From contig CAUWAG010000003.1 of NCBI GenBank assembly GCA_963556695.1, forward strand, positions 5,332,001 through 5,396,000: a DNA stretch of 64,000 bases, in the 5' to 3' direction. Source of the DNA: Anthostomella pinea. Its lineage: Eukaryota > Ascomycota > Sordariomycetes > Xylariales > Xylariaceae. Under the pieces are notes generated by a model. It was not told the DNA's origin, searched no databases, and saw only the letters and a list, made by a program, of their open reading frames with translations. The position numbers were made by a program, and so were the translations under genes. The stretch's first letter is position 1. The number at the start of each line of letters is the position of its first letter. Below, in pieces: positions 22,492-37,323 of this stretch.

Positions 22492-23321
22492 TTGTCAGCT
22501 ACGTACCTCAGCACTTGGTCTGACCGAAACGATGGATGATGAAGTGTTCTTCTTACGACTGATTATGCCCCCAACCTCTGAAGATGAGGAGTCCGGGGAG
22601 AAGAAATCTTACAAGAACGACGACGCCACTGAACGATTTTACACACATATACCCGAAGCATAGTCATGGAGGCGTTGCGTTGCATATTCTAGAAATTCCT
22701 GAGATAGCATAGCATGGAGGCTGCAGGAATGATTATGGTGTCTCTTTTGTACAGTACGCTCACCGTACGTCCTGCGTTGATGCAGCAGATAGTCTTCAGG
22801 AGTAGCATGAATTCTTGGAGATGTTGACATTGAGACCAGTCTTGGTTCGGCCTCGTTACACGAGTCTTCTTTGCCTAGTGATTAATCTAAGAGTGAAGAC
22901 GTGATTAGTTACAAGTTGAGAGACGACGTACACCATTCGTGACAGGATAAGCGACTACCTCTTGGTGTTTCTGTGTCGCATAGAGGTCACAGTGCGCATA
23001 ACCATGTGTGCTGTATCTTTAGTACTGTACGGCGCTCCGGTATCTGGAACCAACTGGCGGCAGAAAGTCGGGTCCACCCAGGCCATTGCAGGCAGCGGAA
23101 GCTGTTCGTCACCTCAGCTTCCAGCTCCGGAGCCTCGTCTTGGTTGTCAAGCTCCAATCCTGCATATCACCAAGAAAAGCAATCCGATTGATCACCACCT
23201 CAAGTCAGCGTCCACCTCCACTCGCACCGGCTTTCCTTCGTGCAGGACGAGTCCTTCGAGCATCCGCGTCATCCCAACAACACACCACACCACACCGACC
23301 AACCGAATCACAGAACGCAGC
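22492..23321. other. Intergenic, about 0.8 kb, promoter of the Rpt4 gene
   Basis: A CA/CCA-rich leader (around 23270-23320) precedes the Rpt4 ATG. No other feature recognised. Confidence 0.5.
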
Positions 23322-24692
23322 ATGTCTTCCGATCAAGAAAGGGAGCACGCGCTCCAAGCCCTCCGGGCCAAGCTTATCGAATCGCGAGAGTGGGAGGCGA
23401 AGCTCAAGGCACTACGCGTGGACATCAGAGGGTTGGAGAAGGAGTTCAACCTCACCGAGGATAACATCAAAGCGCTGCAGAGTGTCGGTCAGATCATCGG
23501 TGAAGTGCTCAAACAGCTTGACGAAGAGAGATGTAAGCGCCACCACGTCCAACACTGGCACCTCCCGTTCTAGATGGACTTGCTCTAACCAAAGACTGTC
23601 ACAGTCATCGTCAAGGCCTCTTCCGGACCTAGATATGTCGTCGGCTGCAGATCAAAGGTCGACCGAGCGAAGCTGAAGCAAGGTACCCGTGTCGCGCTGG
23701 ATATGACGACTCTCACCATTATGCGGATGCTGCCGCGAGAAGTCGACCCGCTCGTCTACAACATGTCGCTGGAGGACCCCGGCCAGGTCAGCTTTGCGGG
23801 TATCGGTGGATTGAACGACCAGATCCGCGAGCTTCGGGAGGTCATCGAGCTGCCGCTGAAGAACCCCGAGCTCTTCCTCAGAGTGGGCATCAAGCCGCCC
23901 AAGGGTGTACTGCTGTACGGGCCTCCGGGAACAGGCAAGACGCTGCTGGCACGGGCGGTCGCGAGCAGTCTGGAGACGAATTTCTTGAAGGGTACGGTTT
24001 CTACAGAGCTCTACACCTACTTCTCCCACATGGGCTAACATTCTGTCTTCCTGCAGTTGTTTCCTCCGCCATCGTCGACAAGTACATCGGTGAATCTGCC
24101 CGTCTAATAAGAGAAATGTTCGGCTACGCCAAGGAGCACGAACCCTGCATCATCTTCATGGACGAGATCGATGCGATCGGTGGACGACGCTTCTCGGAAG
24201 GAACTAGTGCGGACAGAGAGATTCAACGAACGCTGATGGAGCTGCTGAACCAGCTGGACGGTTTCGACTACCTCGGAAAGACCAAGATTATCATGGCTAC
24301 AAACAGACCCGATACTCTCGACCCGGCGCTGCTACGTGCCGGCCGACTCGATCGCAAGATCGAAATCCCTCTACCGAACGAGGTTGGTCGGTTGGAGATC
24401 CTGAAGATTCATGCTCAAAGTGTTATCACGGAAGGCGATATCGACTACGAGAGTGTAGTCAAGATGAGCGATGGCCTCAACGGTGCGGACTTGCGAAACG
24501 TGGTTACAGAGGCGTGAGTACCCCCTGGTCATTGTGAAGTTTGGGAGTATATACTAATTCGATAATCCTAGCGGTCTGTTTGCGATCAAGGCTTATCGGG
24601 ATGCTGTCAACCAAGACGACTTCAACAAGGCGGTTCGGAAGTTGGCGGAGTCGAAGAAGCTGGAAGGCAAGCTGGAGTACCAGAAGCTATAA
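23322..24692 (+). CDS. rpt4: 26S proteasome regulatory particle AAA-ATPase subunit Rpt4 (S10b)
   Basis: Exons 23322-23532, 23605-23991, 24057-24513 and 24572-24692 give 391 residues, the usual size for Rpt4. All junctions keep frame and restore conserved sequence ([48 protein letters not shown]). An N-terminal coiled coil (about 5-65) is followed by the OB fold, then the AAA domain with Walker A GPPGTGKT, Walker [12 protein letters not shown] and arginine-finger region [11 protein letters not shown]. The C-terminus [10 protein letters not shown] fits Rpt4. In the proteasome base ring it helps unfold ubiquitinated substrates and thread them into the core, in nucleus and cytosol. Essential in yeast. 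Confidence 0.97.
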
Positions 24693-25281
24693 GTTTGGGT
24701 GGCTTGCAGGCAGCCTCACGGATCGAAAGGCGCGACGGGCGTTGGGTAACTGGGCAGTAAATTACGGGCTATCATCGCAAGCCCATTCTACAAAGCAGAT
24801 AGCCTAAGTGTAATACTATGTGTACTTACCATAGATGTCTCCGAGCGAGATATCGTCTGCATTGCTAAGAAGGCACCCAATGAAATGGCATGAATTTCTT
24901 AAGGTGCTGTCGTTGCTCACTGCATCCGGCTGCCTGCTTCGAGTCGAAGCAGGCTCTAATCGCCTAATGGTCTGGAAATGGAAGGAGAGCGAGAATAAAG
25001 CAATGAAACGCCTCAAAAAATGCAACTCAGCACCAACATGCAGGAGTATCTCGAGCAGACTCGGTCTCCTGACGGGACATGGGAACATCTCAAGGACTCC
25101 CCATGGATTGCTCATACTCCTGTTCCTCCCAGCCTCAGTCTCCAGATCGAAGCTCCTCCCCAAAGTCAGATCGGCATCTAGACGATAGTCTCGCCATTTG
25201 AAGAGACCGATCCTATGTTTCTGGAGGCGGCCCGCGCCTCTACCCTGCATATCCTTTACACTTGAACCCCTCTCAAACTGC
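24693..25281. other. Intergenic, about 0.6 kb
   Basis: 3' region of the Rpt4 gene and 5' flank of the pseudogene that begins near 25282. No supported feature. Confidence 0.45.
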
Positions 25282-26510
25282 GATGTCGTCGCCTGTGATG
25301 TTGTCTGACTTGGATGTTCAGACCCAACCGGGCGTCTACGATGAGGATCCAAATTCCTTGTACGTATAGAAATATCCCACCAGGAGACCCTGAGCCTTGG
25401 TTTCGAGAAGCTTTGTTGTTCTCTTTCCTTCTTCGTCTAGAACATGGCCGCACGGGTTTAAAGACAGGATATTATATTAACGTACACGCAATAGATGGGC
25501 GCGAGACGAGCCATACCGCCAGCCATTCCATGTCTTCGCCGACGAAGACCAGGCGTGGCACGCTACGATGCCCACGTCCACGCCGGAGCTTTCAACCTCG
25601 CCGCCCAGTGCAGGCTGTGCAGCGAAGAACATTTTTCAAGTCCTGGCATGGAACATCAGCTTCGAGCGCATCCTGCCTCTTCCGCGTATGCAAGCGGCTC
25701 TCGATCACTTGCGGACGCATCTGGTGGGAAATTCAGATGAGACTGAGACTGTGATTGAGACTGAGACTGCTCGCGCAGCATACTACGACGGCGTCGCCAC
25801 CGCCACCGCCACCGGGCGCAACAACGGTCCAGAAAATCATCATGTTGAATGAGTTGACGAGTTCGACTCTTCTGATGATTCAGTCTCAGGATTGGGTTCG
25901 GAAAGGGTATCATATGACCGACACGACGACCGAGTTCTGGGAGTCGGAGGTTTACGTTAAGTTTCTTGACCTGCCTGCCATTTATAGTGTTGAAAACACT
26001 TGAGTTTTGAGCTTTGAGTTTTATAGGAGACGCTGTTGCTGACTTTTATGAGGAGAGTTGCAGGGACCTGCATGCTGATTCCCAAGAACGGTTTCGTCAT
26101 CCGAGACGTCTTCCGCGTGCACTATGCACAGTCTTCCATGCAGAGAGATGCTCTGTTCGTAGATATCAACATCACAAGCGCAGGCGGTGGCTGGCGTTCA
26201 ACACTGCTGCGATTATGCACGATGCATCTAGAGTCCCTGCGTGCCGCGCCGCCCAAGCGCCCGCACCAGCTGGCCGTCGCGGCGCGGTACCTGCACGCAG
26301 CACCGGGAGTGGTATGGCCTTACGAGGATGGATAAGGTCTTGTATTGTGGTGCTGGTGTTGAGCTGAGGGGGTTTGAGACCTTTGGGATGGATGTTGAGG
26401 TCGAGGGGGAGAGGGATAGGAGGGAGTTGGTTGAAGGGGAGGGTGTTGAGAAGGGGCGGGTTACTGACCATCTGGGAATTAAGGCTACTTTTCTGTTGAC
26501 TACCAGATGA
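25282..26510 (+). pseudogene. Decayed endonuclease/exonuclease/phosphatase-fold (TDP2-like) gene
   Basis: Pieces of one protein occur in order but in changing frames. Frame 2 to about 25750 has VFADEDQAWHATMPT, then FQVLAWNISFERILPLPRMQ, the usual start of this fold. Frame 3 at about 25820-25960 has KIIMLNELTSSTLLMIQSQ and DWVRKGYHMTDTTTEFWES. Frame 2 from about 26060 has GTCMLIPK, RDVFRVHYAQSSMQRDALFV and LLRLCTMHLESL. Frame 3 from about 26325 has RMDKVLYCGAGVELRGFETF and VTDHLGIKATF. At least three shifts are needed, and the block that should hold the catalytic GDFN motif between AAPGVV and RMDKV is missing. The gene is therefore very unlikely to make an active enzyme. The intact family cleaves phosphodiester bonds such as tyrosyl-DNA adducts. 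A start at 25282 is a guess. Confidence 0.72.
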
Positions 26511-27035
26511 GGCGGTGGGTTAGATAAGCTTCTTGATGTGTTTATGTGCGGGCCTTTTGACGGCATGTTGGCTGCGGGCAGTGAGCATGGGACAGGGAAG
26601 GATTTTATATTCTGTTGACAACGTGAAGCATCCGGTTCTGGTTCTGCCCATTCGAATTCTCGGAGGCGAGGAGGACGGCGTTGTGGTGAGAGGGAGTAGC
26701 ATTAGTAGGTATAGTCATTTCACCCTGTCTGTCAACCTGTCAACGTGATAACTTACTGATGATTAAAGCTTATCAGTATATAGAAGTATGGAAATCCTAG
26801 AAGTATTGAAGCTCCAATATACTAGTACTGCCTTTTTCAGGCAAACCTTTACCAGACCTCACAAGCCACCTGCTGTTCATTGGCTTTAGGAGCGCGGGGC
26901 AGCCTCGCGTATCTCAACTTCTTGATGCGCGAGGCTTCCCCGGATTGCTGAAGCCAATCATGACTAGAGGTGTGAGAAGGTGGTCCGTGTCGGCTGGTCA
27001 AGGTTTGCCTGGAACTGACGGTATCACGTGGTCTC
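26511..27035. other. Intergenic, about 0.5 kb
   Basis: Between the pseudogene and the repeat-protein gene at 27036. The 5' end of the latter may lie here, since its first repeat is the most degenerate. No firm feature. Confidence 0.4.
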
Positions 27036-27986
27036 GTGTATGTTGGCGCGACTACAATTCTCAAACTCGATCAACATCCTGCCATCGCTTCGTTCCATGT
27101 TTCCGTGTGCGGCATTTACGAAGGCAGGCGTCTGGATGAGGTTCCAGATTCTTATATCGCATGGCTGAAGACTGGTGACAGGGTCATGACCGGTGCGTTG
27201 AAGGCAGCATTCCAAGTATGGGAGCACACCGCAAGCCAGACGAATGTGCCGCCGAGCTCAAGTGCACCACCAGCAGCGATCGATGGGCCATACACCCTCA
27301 CTTTCGGCAAGCACGCAGGCAAACGTCTGGAAGAAGTTCCAGATGACTATATCGCATGGCTGAAGGCTGGCGAGATGATCAACACCAACGCCGCGTTAAA
27401 GGCAGCAGTCCAAGAATGGGACACGATACCGCGCGTGTACCACCTCTGCTTTGGCAAGTACAAAGGTCGCACTCTCGACGAAGTCCCCCCAACTTACCTC
27501 AACTGGCTGCATGATTTCGGCGCTGAGGAAGGACACGACGATCTCCGCCAGGCTCTGAAAGCGCAAAAGGAGCAGAATGCCGCGTTGCAGGTCTCCAGTG
27601 TGCAAAATAGTAGCACGGGACCCAAGGGGAGGAAGAAGAAGCCTTTCAAGGTTCCATCTGCCACGACGTTGGATTATCGGAGGTACTATTACCATGGCGA
27701 CAAACGGGGTGGGCAGATGTGGATCGGCTGCAACGATTGTGTGCGATATTTCGGCGCGGACCCGAAAGCTATGGCGGCCGCGGGCTTGCATCCTTTCCAG
27801 AGAGGTCAGCGGTTCTGGGTGCATCAGGTGTTTGCGTACGCGAAGTACTTTGGGACCACCAAGAACGAGACGCCGACGCAGGCGTTGAACAAGTTCAAGG
27901 CCAAGAACCACAGGAAAGACGGCACATCGTTACCACCTAGAAGACCACACCAGTGGGGTACTGGCGAAGTTCCTGAGCTGCCTTGA
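27036..27986 (+). CDS. Protein with three FGK-type (DUF3820-like) repeats, unknown function
   Basis: A continuous frame of 316 residues. Three related units are visible: CGIYEGRRLDEVPDSYIAWL (about 24-43), then LTFGKHAGKRLEEVPDDYIAWL (about 88-109) and LCFGKYKGRTLDEVPPTYLNWL (about 138-159). The consensus FGK-x2-G-(R/K)-x-L-(D/E)-EVP-x2-Y-(I/L)-x-WL resembles the small DUF3820 module. A basic segment (GPKGRKKKPFKVPS) is followed by a distinct C-terminal region with RRYYYHGDKRGGQMWIGCND and PFQRGQRFWVHQVFAYAKYF, possibly a second domain. There is no signal peptide. The first repeat has lost the leading F-G, and the true start may lie further upstream. DUF3820 is a loose resemblance; function unknown. 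Confidence 0.7.
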   Translation: MYVGATTILKLDQHPAIASFHVSVCGIYEGRRLDEVPDSYIAWLKTGDRVMTGALKAAFQVWEHTASQTNVPPSSSAPPAAIDGPYTLTFGKHAGKRLEEVPDDYIAWLKAGEMINTNAALKAAVQEWDTIPRVYHLCFGKYKGRTLDEVPPTYLNWLHDFGAEEGHDDLRQALKAQKEQNAALQVSSVQNSSTGPKGRKKKPFKVPSATTLDYRRYYYHGDKRGGQMWIGCNDCVRYFGADPKAMAAAGLHPFQRGQRFWVHQVFAYAKYFGTTKNETPTQALNKFKAKNHRKDGTSLPPRRPHQWGTGEVPELP

Positions 27987-30900
27987 GATGGCCATGAGTG
28001 TTCATCACGGACCTGATGCGATCCGAGGCCCGACACGACTTTTGGATTCCAGCAACGGATATGCTCTGACAAGCTGAGGCACACACTGCGTCCAGACTCC
28101 ATACATATCGACACAAACGGCTACACGCTCAAGGGCTACATGCTACGTCATCTTTGGCACACCCAGCCAGACCATACAGATATCACCAAGCCGAGTATCA
28201 TCTGTCACGCCCTCACCAATGAGTAGGAAAGGCGGAAGAATGAGTATTGGTATGATAATGCAGGCGGCATATCGGAGTATGCGCATTCTTCAAGGACGGC
28301 TATATGAAGGTATATAATATTTTGCTTCACCGTCAACGACGCATTCCCACCTTGAGGTGATTCGGGAAAGCACAAAGCTGATGTGGTGCAGCAGACGAAA
28401 GTATGAGCGGCGCTGAGATCTTCCAAAGACACTTCCGAGTCGGTAATAATAACATTCATCTGAATTTTGAGAAAGGCGCCGGCGCTGAAAGATGTCAGCT
28501 CGCTAGCACGGCCGCGCCAGCAATTAGCGAAACGCCGCATGGTAGCCTTTTCGAGCCTGGAGGGATTCCCGTCCGCAGCCCAGTGCTTGTTTGTGGTGGC
28601 TCTGTTCAAGCAAGATGTAACAGCGACAGCTTCCCAGCCTGATACGAAAGCCAGTTAGTTGACCAGCCAACCAGCCTCGGTGTCATGCGCCCGTGGCTGA
28701 TTCGACTGGCTTGCAACCAAGGAGGCCTGAAAAGATAACCTCTGCTAGCCCATTGCTGCGGCTGAGCTGCTTATGTAGGGTGCATCAATGCTTATGGTAA
28801 TCGTTAGAGCGTTCGATAAGCATTGACCATACAGATTATACAGTCGCATTGTCGAGGCGGAGGATGACGTGAGTCTGGATGAGAGAAACCCGAAGGTGTC
28901 TGGGTGAGATTTTCACGTGATACAGAATTGGAATGGGACTTTTCACAATGTGACAACATGCAAATTCCGGAAAACATTCCCAGCCCGACCCCTGTCTGTC
29001 TGACATCAGAACGCCGATGAGGATGCCGTGAGCAGCAACGCCATCTTTACACTTTATTTAACATTATCATGCATGGGTTGGTTGCCTTGCCTGTCTTGCC
29101 TTGTGGCGGAAGCGCTGTCGAGGATTTTCGGGGGGAACACGGTTTTCGGTGGCTCGAGTTTCGGGATGCTGCCCGGCAACAGATGGCCGCTGCTATTATT
29201 AGGAACTGCGTTTGTGGCTAGCCTGCCTCCGATTCTTCCGTCACGAGCCTCGCTAGGGTCGACTAGCCGTTAGTTCAGATGAGAAGTCGCTGCACGCAGG
29301 GGCGTTGGTGGCAGTGACACTGCCGGACTATCCTGACAATCAATCCCGTTTGTTCGGATTGCAGCAGACAAGATTTCGGATAGACGACGTGTGTTTCGCA
29401 TCTGCCGACTGGCTGGACGTACATACATGATACGGCATCAGACGACGGCGGGTGGGATGAACACAGGGGGAGTTGGACCTAGCCAATTGCAGTTCTGTCT
29501 TGTCGAGAGGATCGAGATACCTCCTTGTGAGGATCTGTTTGTTGGAGCAGAGGAATGCTGATGACGCTGACACGGACCAAACTGTATCTGGCATTGTTGC
29601 TTGTTGATGGATGATGGATGACCCCTATCCTCCCTATATTCAGCACTGGTCAGCGGATAGATGGCGGCAGAGGATCTCGTAAGCAAGCAAGCCCCACGAT
29701 TTCCACTGGGATGTAACCCGTAGGAGGTGGGTGCTTCTAAAAAGGACTTGTGCTTCACAAGCGTATGGCATTGATTGACTTTGAAGTTCGTCGTCCTTTC
29801 ACTGTCCGCTGCTCAGTATCAAGTTGATCAACCACCACCACATCTCGTGATGAATCTAATGACGGCATGCTCGGAACGGCCCCTGGCAACCGTGAAGGGG
29901 ACCCCTATTTGGAAGTTCGTGTTCGGGCGTTGCCTTGCTCTGATCTTCGGGATTTCCATCGAGCTAGACCGCTCTGGTGCAGCTGGCGCTCTCAGGTTAC
30001 GTTCAGGGCGCTCAGCCTAGTCAGTTTCCAGGCTCACGACTCGCTGCATTAGCTCAGGTACAGCCCCGAAATAAGGGGCGCGGCACCGGGCAGGCATGGG
30101 CATGGGGGGAGCCCCCATGCGCGCGCATGAGAAACCAGAAAACCTCCGCTGAACACGAACCTTGACAGCCAATAATGGGAAGCGGAGGTGACATTGGCCG
30201 TCTTCAATGCTGCCCGGGCTTGGGCCCCGGAACCTGCATGGCATGGCATCGTAGCAGTCAACCGCCAAGTACTTGCATGACACGCACGCCTCGCCGATGA
30301 TTGGTGACATTGTGGAGGTTGGAAGTCTGCATGTACTTTGCGGGCGGTGTGGTGGTGGTCCATTGCCCGTAAGACGGTCTGGCGTCTGACCTTCAGGCTG
30401 AAGCTGCTGAGAATTCTTAGGCCGACGTTGAAAGAAGCATAATAACCTGAGGTATGAAAGCGATTTGGGTGTGTCACTGGACTAAAATTGAAGATGGGCA
30501 ATGATTGACGGGCCCGTCCCGGCGGAATAAAGAAGATTTCGGAACGCTGCATATTCTGGGGCACAAGCTGAAGAGATGGCTGAAGCCGTACCAAAGAGAG
30601 TTCGAACTTCAATCGCAGTTGAGGCGACATCGAATGGAAGCCGCCATGCAAAGCAGGTAAACGGGTGGAAGTGTCTGCCTACCTTTAGGTACCTTAAAGG
30701 TACAAGCGTTTGTTTACATCCAGTAACAACACTCACAAGGACTGGTAAACATAAGCATATATCACCTCTGGACATCACCACAGCATTCAATGTTGAGATG
30801 GCAGGCCAGTACGGACCAGAGCATAAGGTAGTGCATATGTGGCATCTGATACACCTGGGTAGGTATGTAGTTGAAGCGACCTGGCAACAAAGAAACACTG

Positions 30901-31455
30901 ACTCTTCAGCCAGGATTGCATGGATCTTGTCGATGATGTGACTGTCAAGAAACGGCGGGGTGCTTGGAAGGTACACCTCTTGTACTAGGTGCCATACGGT
31001 GGCTTGGGTGGCCATGGTGGGTCCTCCAGCTGTCCAGGCGGCCAGGCCGGCGCTGGCTGCTGCACTGGCAACTGGCCGGCCCCTCCATCACCGCTGCACC
31101 GCTGCACCGCTGCACCGCTGTACCGCCATGTGCACTTCACCTAGTTCCTTTGGTAGGAGGCAGGTACCTCCTACCGCACACCGTAGACGCAGGCTCAGCA
31201 CAGCTTCCATCCAAACGGCAAACGGCTTTAAGTCCCAGCTCGACCCTCCAATTTTCCCGAAACTTGGCCTTCTTTCTTCTCCCTCCTCTATTTAGTATTC
31301 CACACCACACTCACTGCTCTGTTCCTTGTCCTCCGTCCTCATCCCATCTGCTGCTGAGTTGACTGTTGTTTTCCACCGCTCCTCAAGATACCCATCCCCA
31401 TTCTTTGGCAAGACAGACACCGCTCGTTCCCACCAAGCATACACAGAAGAACACA
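27987..31455. other. Intergenic, about 3.5 kb, no gene recognised
   Basis: Long gap before GFA1. It holds a short tandem array of CTGCACCGC-type 9-mers at about 31088-31126 and a pyrimidine-rich leader next to the GFA1 start. Open frames on both strands (up to 200 codons) overlap and lack protein-like motifs. Confidence 0.5.
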
Positions 31456-34063
<2,608 letters not shown>

Positions 34064-35373
34064 ATAATGCACGTTTATCTGTATGGGATCAGTAGAAGCT
34101 TATCTGCCGGCGGTTTTGCTACATGATACGATGACCGGCGTTGGCTGAAAAATGGGTTTCGCTTTCCATGCTCGGCGGTTGGATTCGGATTACATATAAG
34201 CGTCTTGTCTTGTCATGGTTGCGAGGGAGAGCATCAGATGGCGGGGAACCGGATTGGAAGAATGTGCCTTCCTTTTTGCCCACTATCAAGACGGTGGTGC
34301 GGTCACCGATCAGTGCTTCATTAGGTACATGAGCATTTACGAACGCGATGTACAGAAAGCAGTAGACAGAAGCACCTCGATTCACGTATCAGTCATGGCG
34401 ATCTGATATAGCCATGTGGAATACAAGCCAGGACTCTTGACACTACTACACATGCCATTCCATGGAGTATTCGTGATTCATTACAAATTTGCTCTTCTAA
34501 TTATAGAAACATGCCGCTACTTTTACTGGGTCCTAGTAAGGAATGCGCAAGAGTACCTTTGTTCTTCGCTGCCTTTGACATATCCAACAGCCAGCTACCC
34601 GCCCAGCCTAATAAGGTGCGACCCGAGGGGAACACCCGCCAAGCAAGGTCTTAGTGAAGCCAATCAATCCAGACAGCGCATAAGCAGCGGCGGGAAGCTT
34701 CATCCTTGACCACTGATGGCCCGTCCATTATCTCGTGTCCTTTTTCTTTGGGGAGCTGCTGTTTTGCCCTTGGCCCGAGCGAGTTGAGTAGTCCAACTCA
34801 TCCTTCCGCCTTAGGGGAACTCTCTTTCGTATGTTAATATGTATGTCTCCAGATTCCAATCACGTTCCTGCCTCGGTCCAACAACAGACTCAAGCTTTGA
34901 GTAACACGGAAATGCTGGAGTGCTCTATCGCCGGTGGGTGGAACAGTACCTCAGAGACTCTCCTGATTAAGGGTTATCTGATCTGCTGTAGACCAAACTC
35001 GGTGCTTATGAACGTTTGGCCTGACATTTCGAGTATGTGACACCCAGTCCCCAGCTTATTCCGAGCTGTTGGATAAGGAGCCAACTCATCGAGCCTTCGA
35101 GCCAGCCCCTGCAAAACACACGCACCAAGAACTTATGTGAAGCTGTATAAACACCAGATCTTTTTTATAAGAAAAGCAAAGGAAAGAAAAAAACCCCGCC
35201 ATATAACATATGAAAACCCTAGACATGCCTGTTCCTATTTAGAAACCCCGAACGCCGCCCATATTACGCCTCCGTGACGATTCCCCGTTCCCTCACTCGC
35301 ACTCTGAACCTCCCATCCTACGTCTTCTTCCTTCCCCTGACACATGGATAACTAGCAAACAAATATCCCCCAT
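34064..35373. other. Intergenic, about 1.3 kb, convergent 3' ends
   Basis: Between the 3' ends of GFA1 and the minus-strand gene at 35374. Includes an A/T-rich stretch near 35155-35220. No feature supported. Confidence 0.5.
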
Positions 35374-35917
35374 CTACCTTCCTTTGCGCTGTCGCCGTTG
35401 CGCTCTCTCGCGATCTTTCTCCTCTTTACTCCGCGGAACCACTACTTTATTCTCTTCTTTCCTCTGCTGTTCTTGAAATTTCTCCTCTGGGCCATATCCC
35501 CTCGGGGAGGAACGGTCTCGAGTCCGGAGCCGGTTCTGGACCTGTGTCCACAGGCAGGTCAGGAGCCTGGATATACACGCTGGGTCCCGCCTCCGCGGGA
35601 ACCTGATGACCGCTGTTTCGGTGCTTGGTCAGCGAGGCATGGTATTCTCAGGGACGATCTAGTCATTATGCTTACCCGTACACCCAGTCGCTCGCATGAC
35701 CGGCACTTCTGGCGGCAGCTTGCGGGTCGAATTCTCCTCGCTTGACTTCGGCTCTGTTATGAGCTTCCCCTTGCGCCTTTATGATATCTCCGAGTTCGGC
35801 ACGGTGTTCGGCCGCGATCTGTTCGATCGATTTCGGTTCTGGGCCTGAGTGGGTGACTGCTACACGGGGCTGCGTGGGAGCTGGCTGCGAGGCAGCATTC
35901 TGTTCGCCGGATGTCAT
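35374..35917 (-). CDS. Small hydrophilic protein of unknown function, two exons
   Basis: Exons 35917-35676 and 35602-35374 give 156 residues. The first exon encodes MTSGEQNAASQPAPTQPRVA and then a helical acidic stretch (SIEQIAAEHRAELGDIIKAQ) ending SDWVYG, where a stop in the genomic frame coincides with a GTAAGC donor. The acceptor at 35603 (or an alternative in-frame one at about 35565) joins a second exon whose reading is clearly protein-like: VQNRLRTRDRSSPRGYGPEE followed by KFQEQQRKEEN and a strongly basic, Arg/Lys/Glu-rich tail (KEEKDRERAQRRQRKGR). No signal peptide or membrane segment. The tail would suit nucleic-acid binding or nuclear import, but I recognise no family. Confidence 0.6.
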
Positions 35918-37323
35918 GATGATAATGACTAAAGAAGTTCCTACTAGAAAGAGTGAAAGTAGTGGAGTAGTAAAGATTGAAATGGGATGGACTGGAGACG
36001 AGAAGGGGAGCCTTCCATGCGACTTATGTGGACAAGCCGAGCCAGGAGCTCCTCGACCCAACCGTCACACGCAGAGTCATGCGCAAATGCAGGAGGAAGA
36101 CGAAACAGAAAAATGTACTCTCGTGATCACATGTGAAACTACATCGCAGTTGGGAATAAAGAGGTTCGTCCCAACTCCCGTTCGCGAGACCCAACGACGT
36201 TACACAGGTTGGTTGGCTCTAGAGCTCCAACGACATCGTAGTCTGCTACTCGCTGGTGTACGTGTACAGACAGGTCATGGGGAAAATTGGTGCCCACGTG
36301 GTTCCTGCCCAGTTCCAGCGCAACGGGCTTGAGGGAGGGATGCGTGCAGGTCATATATACACACCATCTGGAATTTGTAACTTGCAAATGGCCTGTGTGT
36401 ACTTGCCTAAGGATAACCTCTGCACGGGCAAACAGCAGAGCCTCACGACTGACTCTATGAGCTCGGCTGACCTTGAATAGCACTACCCGGCACCGACTCC
36501 AAGTCACGGGAACATTGCAGAAGGGGTTGCAAACACTCTTGTATAAGACACACGACGTGTACTGAAACCCAGTTGTTCTACCAGCGGCAGAGAAGTTACA
36601 GACCCGCTGGACTGACGGTCTTCACGGGCCTACGACCCCGGGAAGAGACAAGCTTCCCGGAGAGGAAAGGAGGAAAGGGGTAGCATGGTGGACATCAGAT
36701 ACTAGTGGCTGTTGTTAACTGCGAAGACGATAGGAAACAGCTCATCCCCTGACCTGGAGGCCAAATCACGCACCGTTGAAATGCGCTGTACCTGACTCGT
36801 TATTGCCGAAGTAGGGATTTACTTGAAGTCGTCGAACGAACTACTACTCAGTATCCCAGGCTACCTCCCATCTCCCGGGCCGAACATGTTGTCACTTACA
36901 CCAGTCGCCTCGCCTGGGTTAAGCAGGTTTTCCTCGTCTGTGTTGGTTTTCTCAGCTCCCCTGAGCGGCTGACCTGTAGTGTTGGCTTTCCTGTTCGCCT
37001 CGTCTAGGAATGACCGTCCTTGGGCACATGTTGACAGATGATAAGGGGGACACAGCCTTACCTCACAATAGATGGAATTTCCATATAGACAGGATGAGCA
37101 ACGAGTCGATTGTTGCTTACACCTTCATTTTCACGCTCATCTAGAAGCCGAAACCAAGGGCGCAACAATTGAAGACTTGCCGCGCTCTTCCATGTTGAAG
37201 AGTCAACGAATCTGGTGTTATTACACGTCTATGGCTTCGGGGTGACTGTCCATCACCCCTGCGTATTCCATAGACTCTAAAGTTCGACCTCAACAACCTC
37301 CACGTGGTCCTCTAAATGCCCTC
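35918..37323. other. Intergenic, about 1.4 kb
   Basis: Upstream of the small gene at 35917 and downstream of the proteasome gene ending at 37324. No feature supported; open frames are short and without motifs. Confidence 0.5.

Noticed and set aside
30049..30651. 200-codon minus-strand open frame
   Set aside because: Composition looks random, and an unrelated plus-strand frame overlaps it; no motif or signal.
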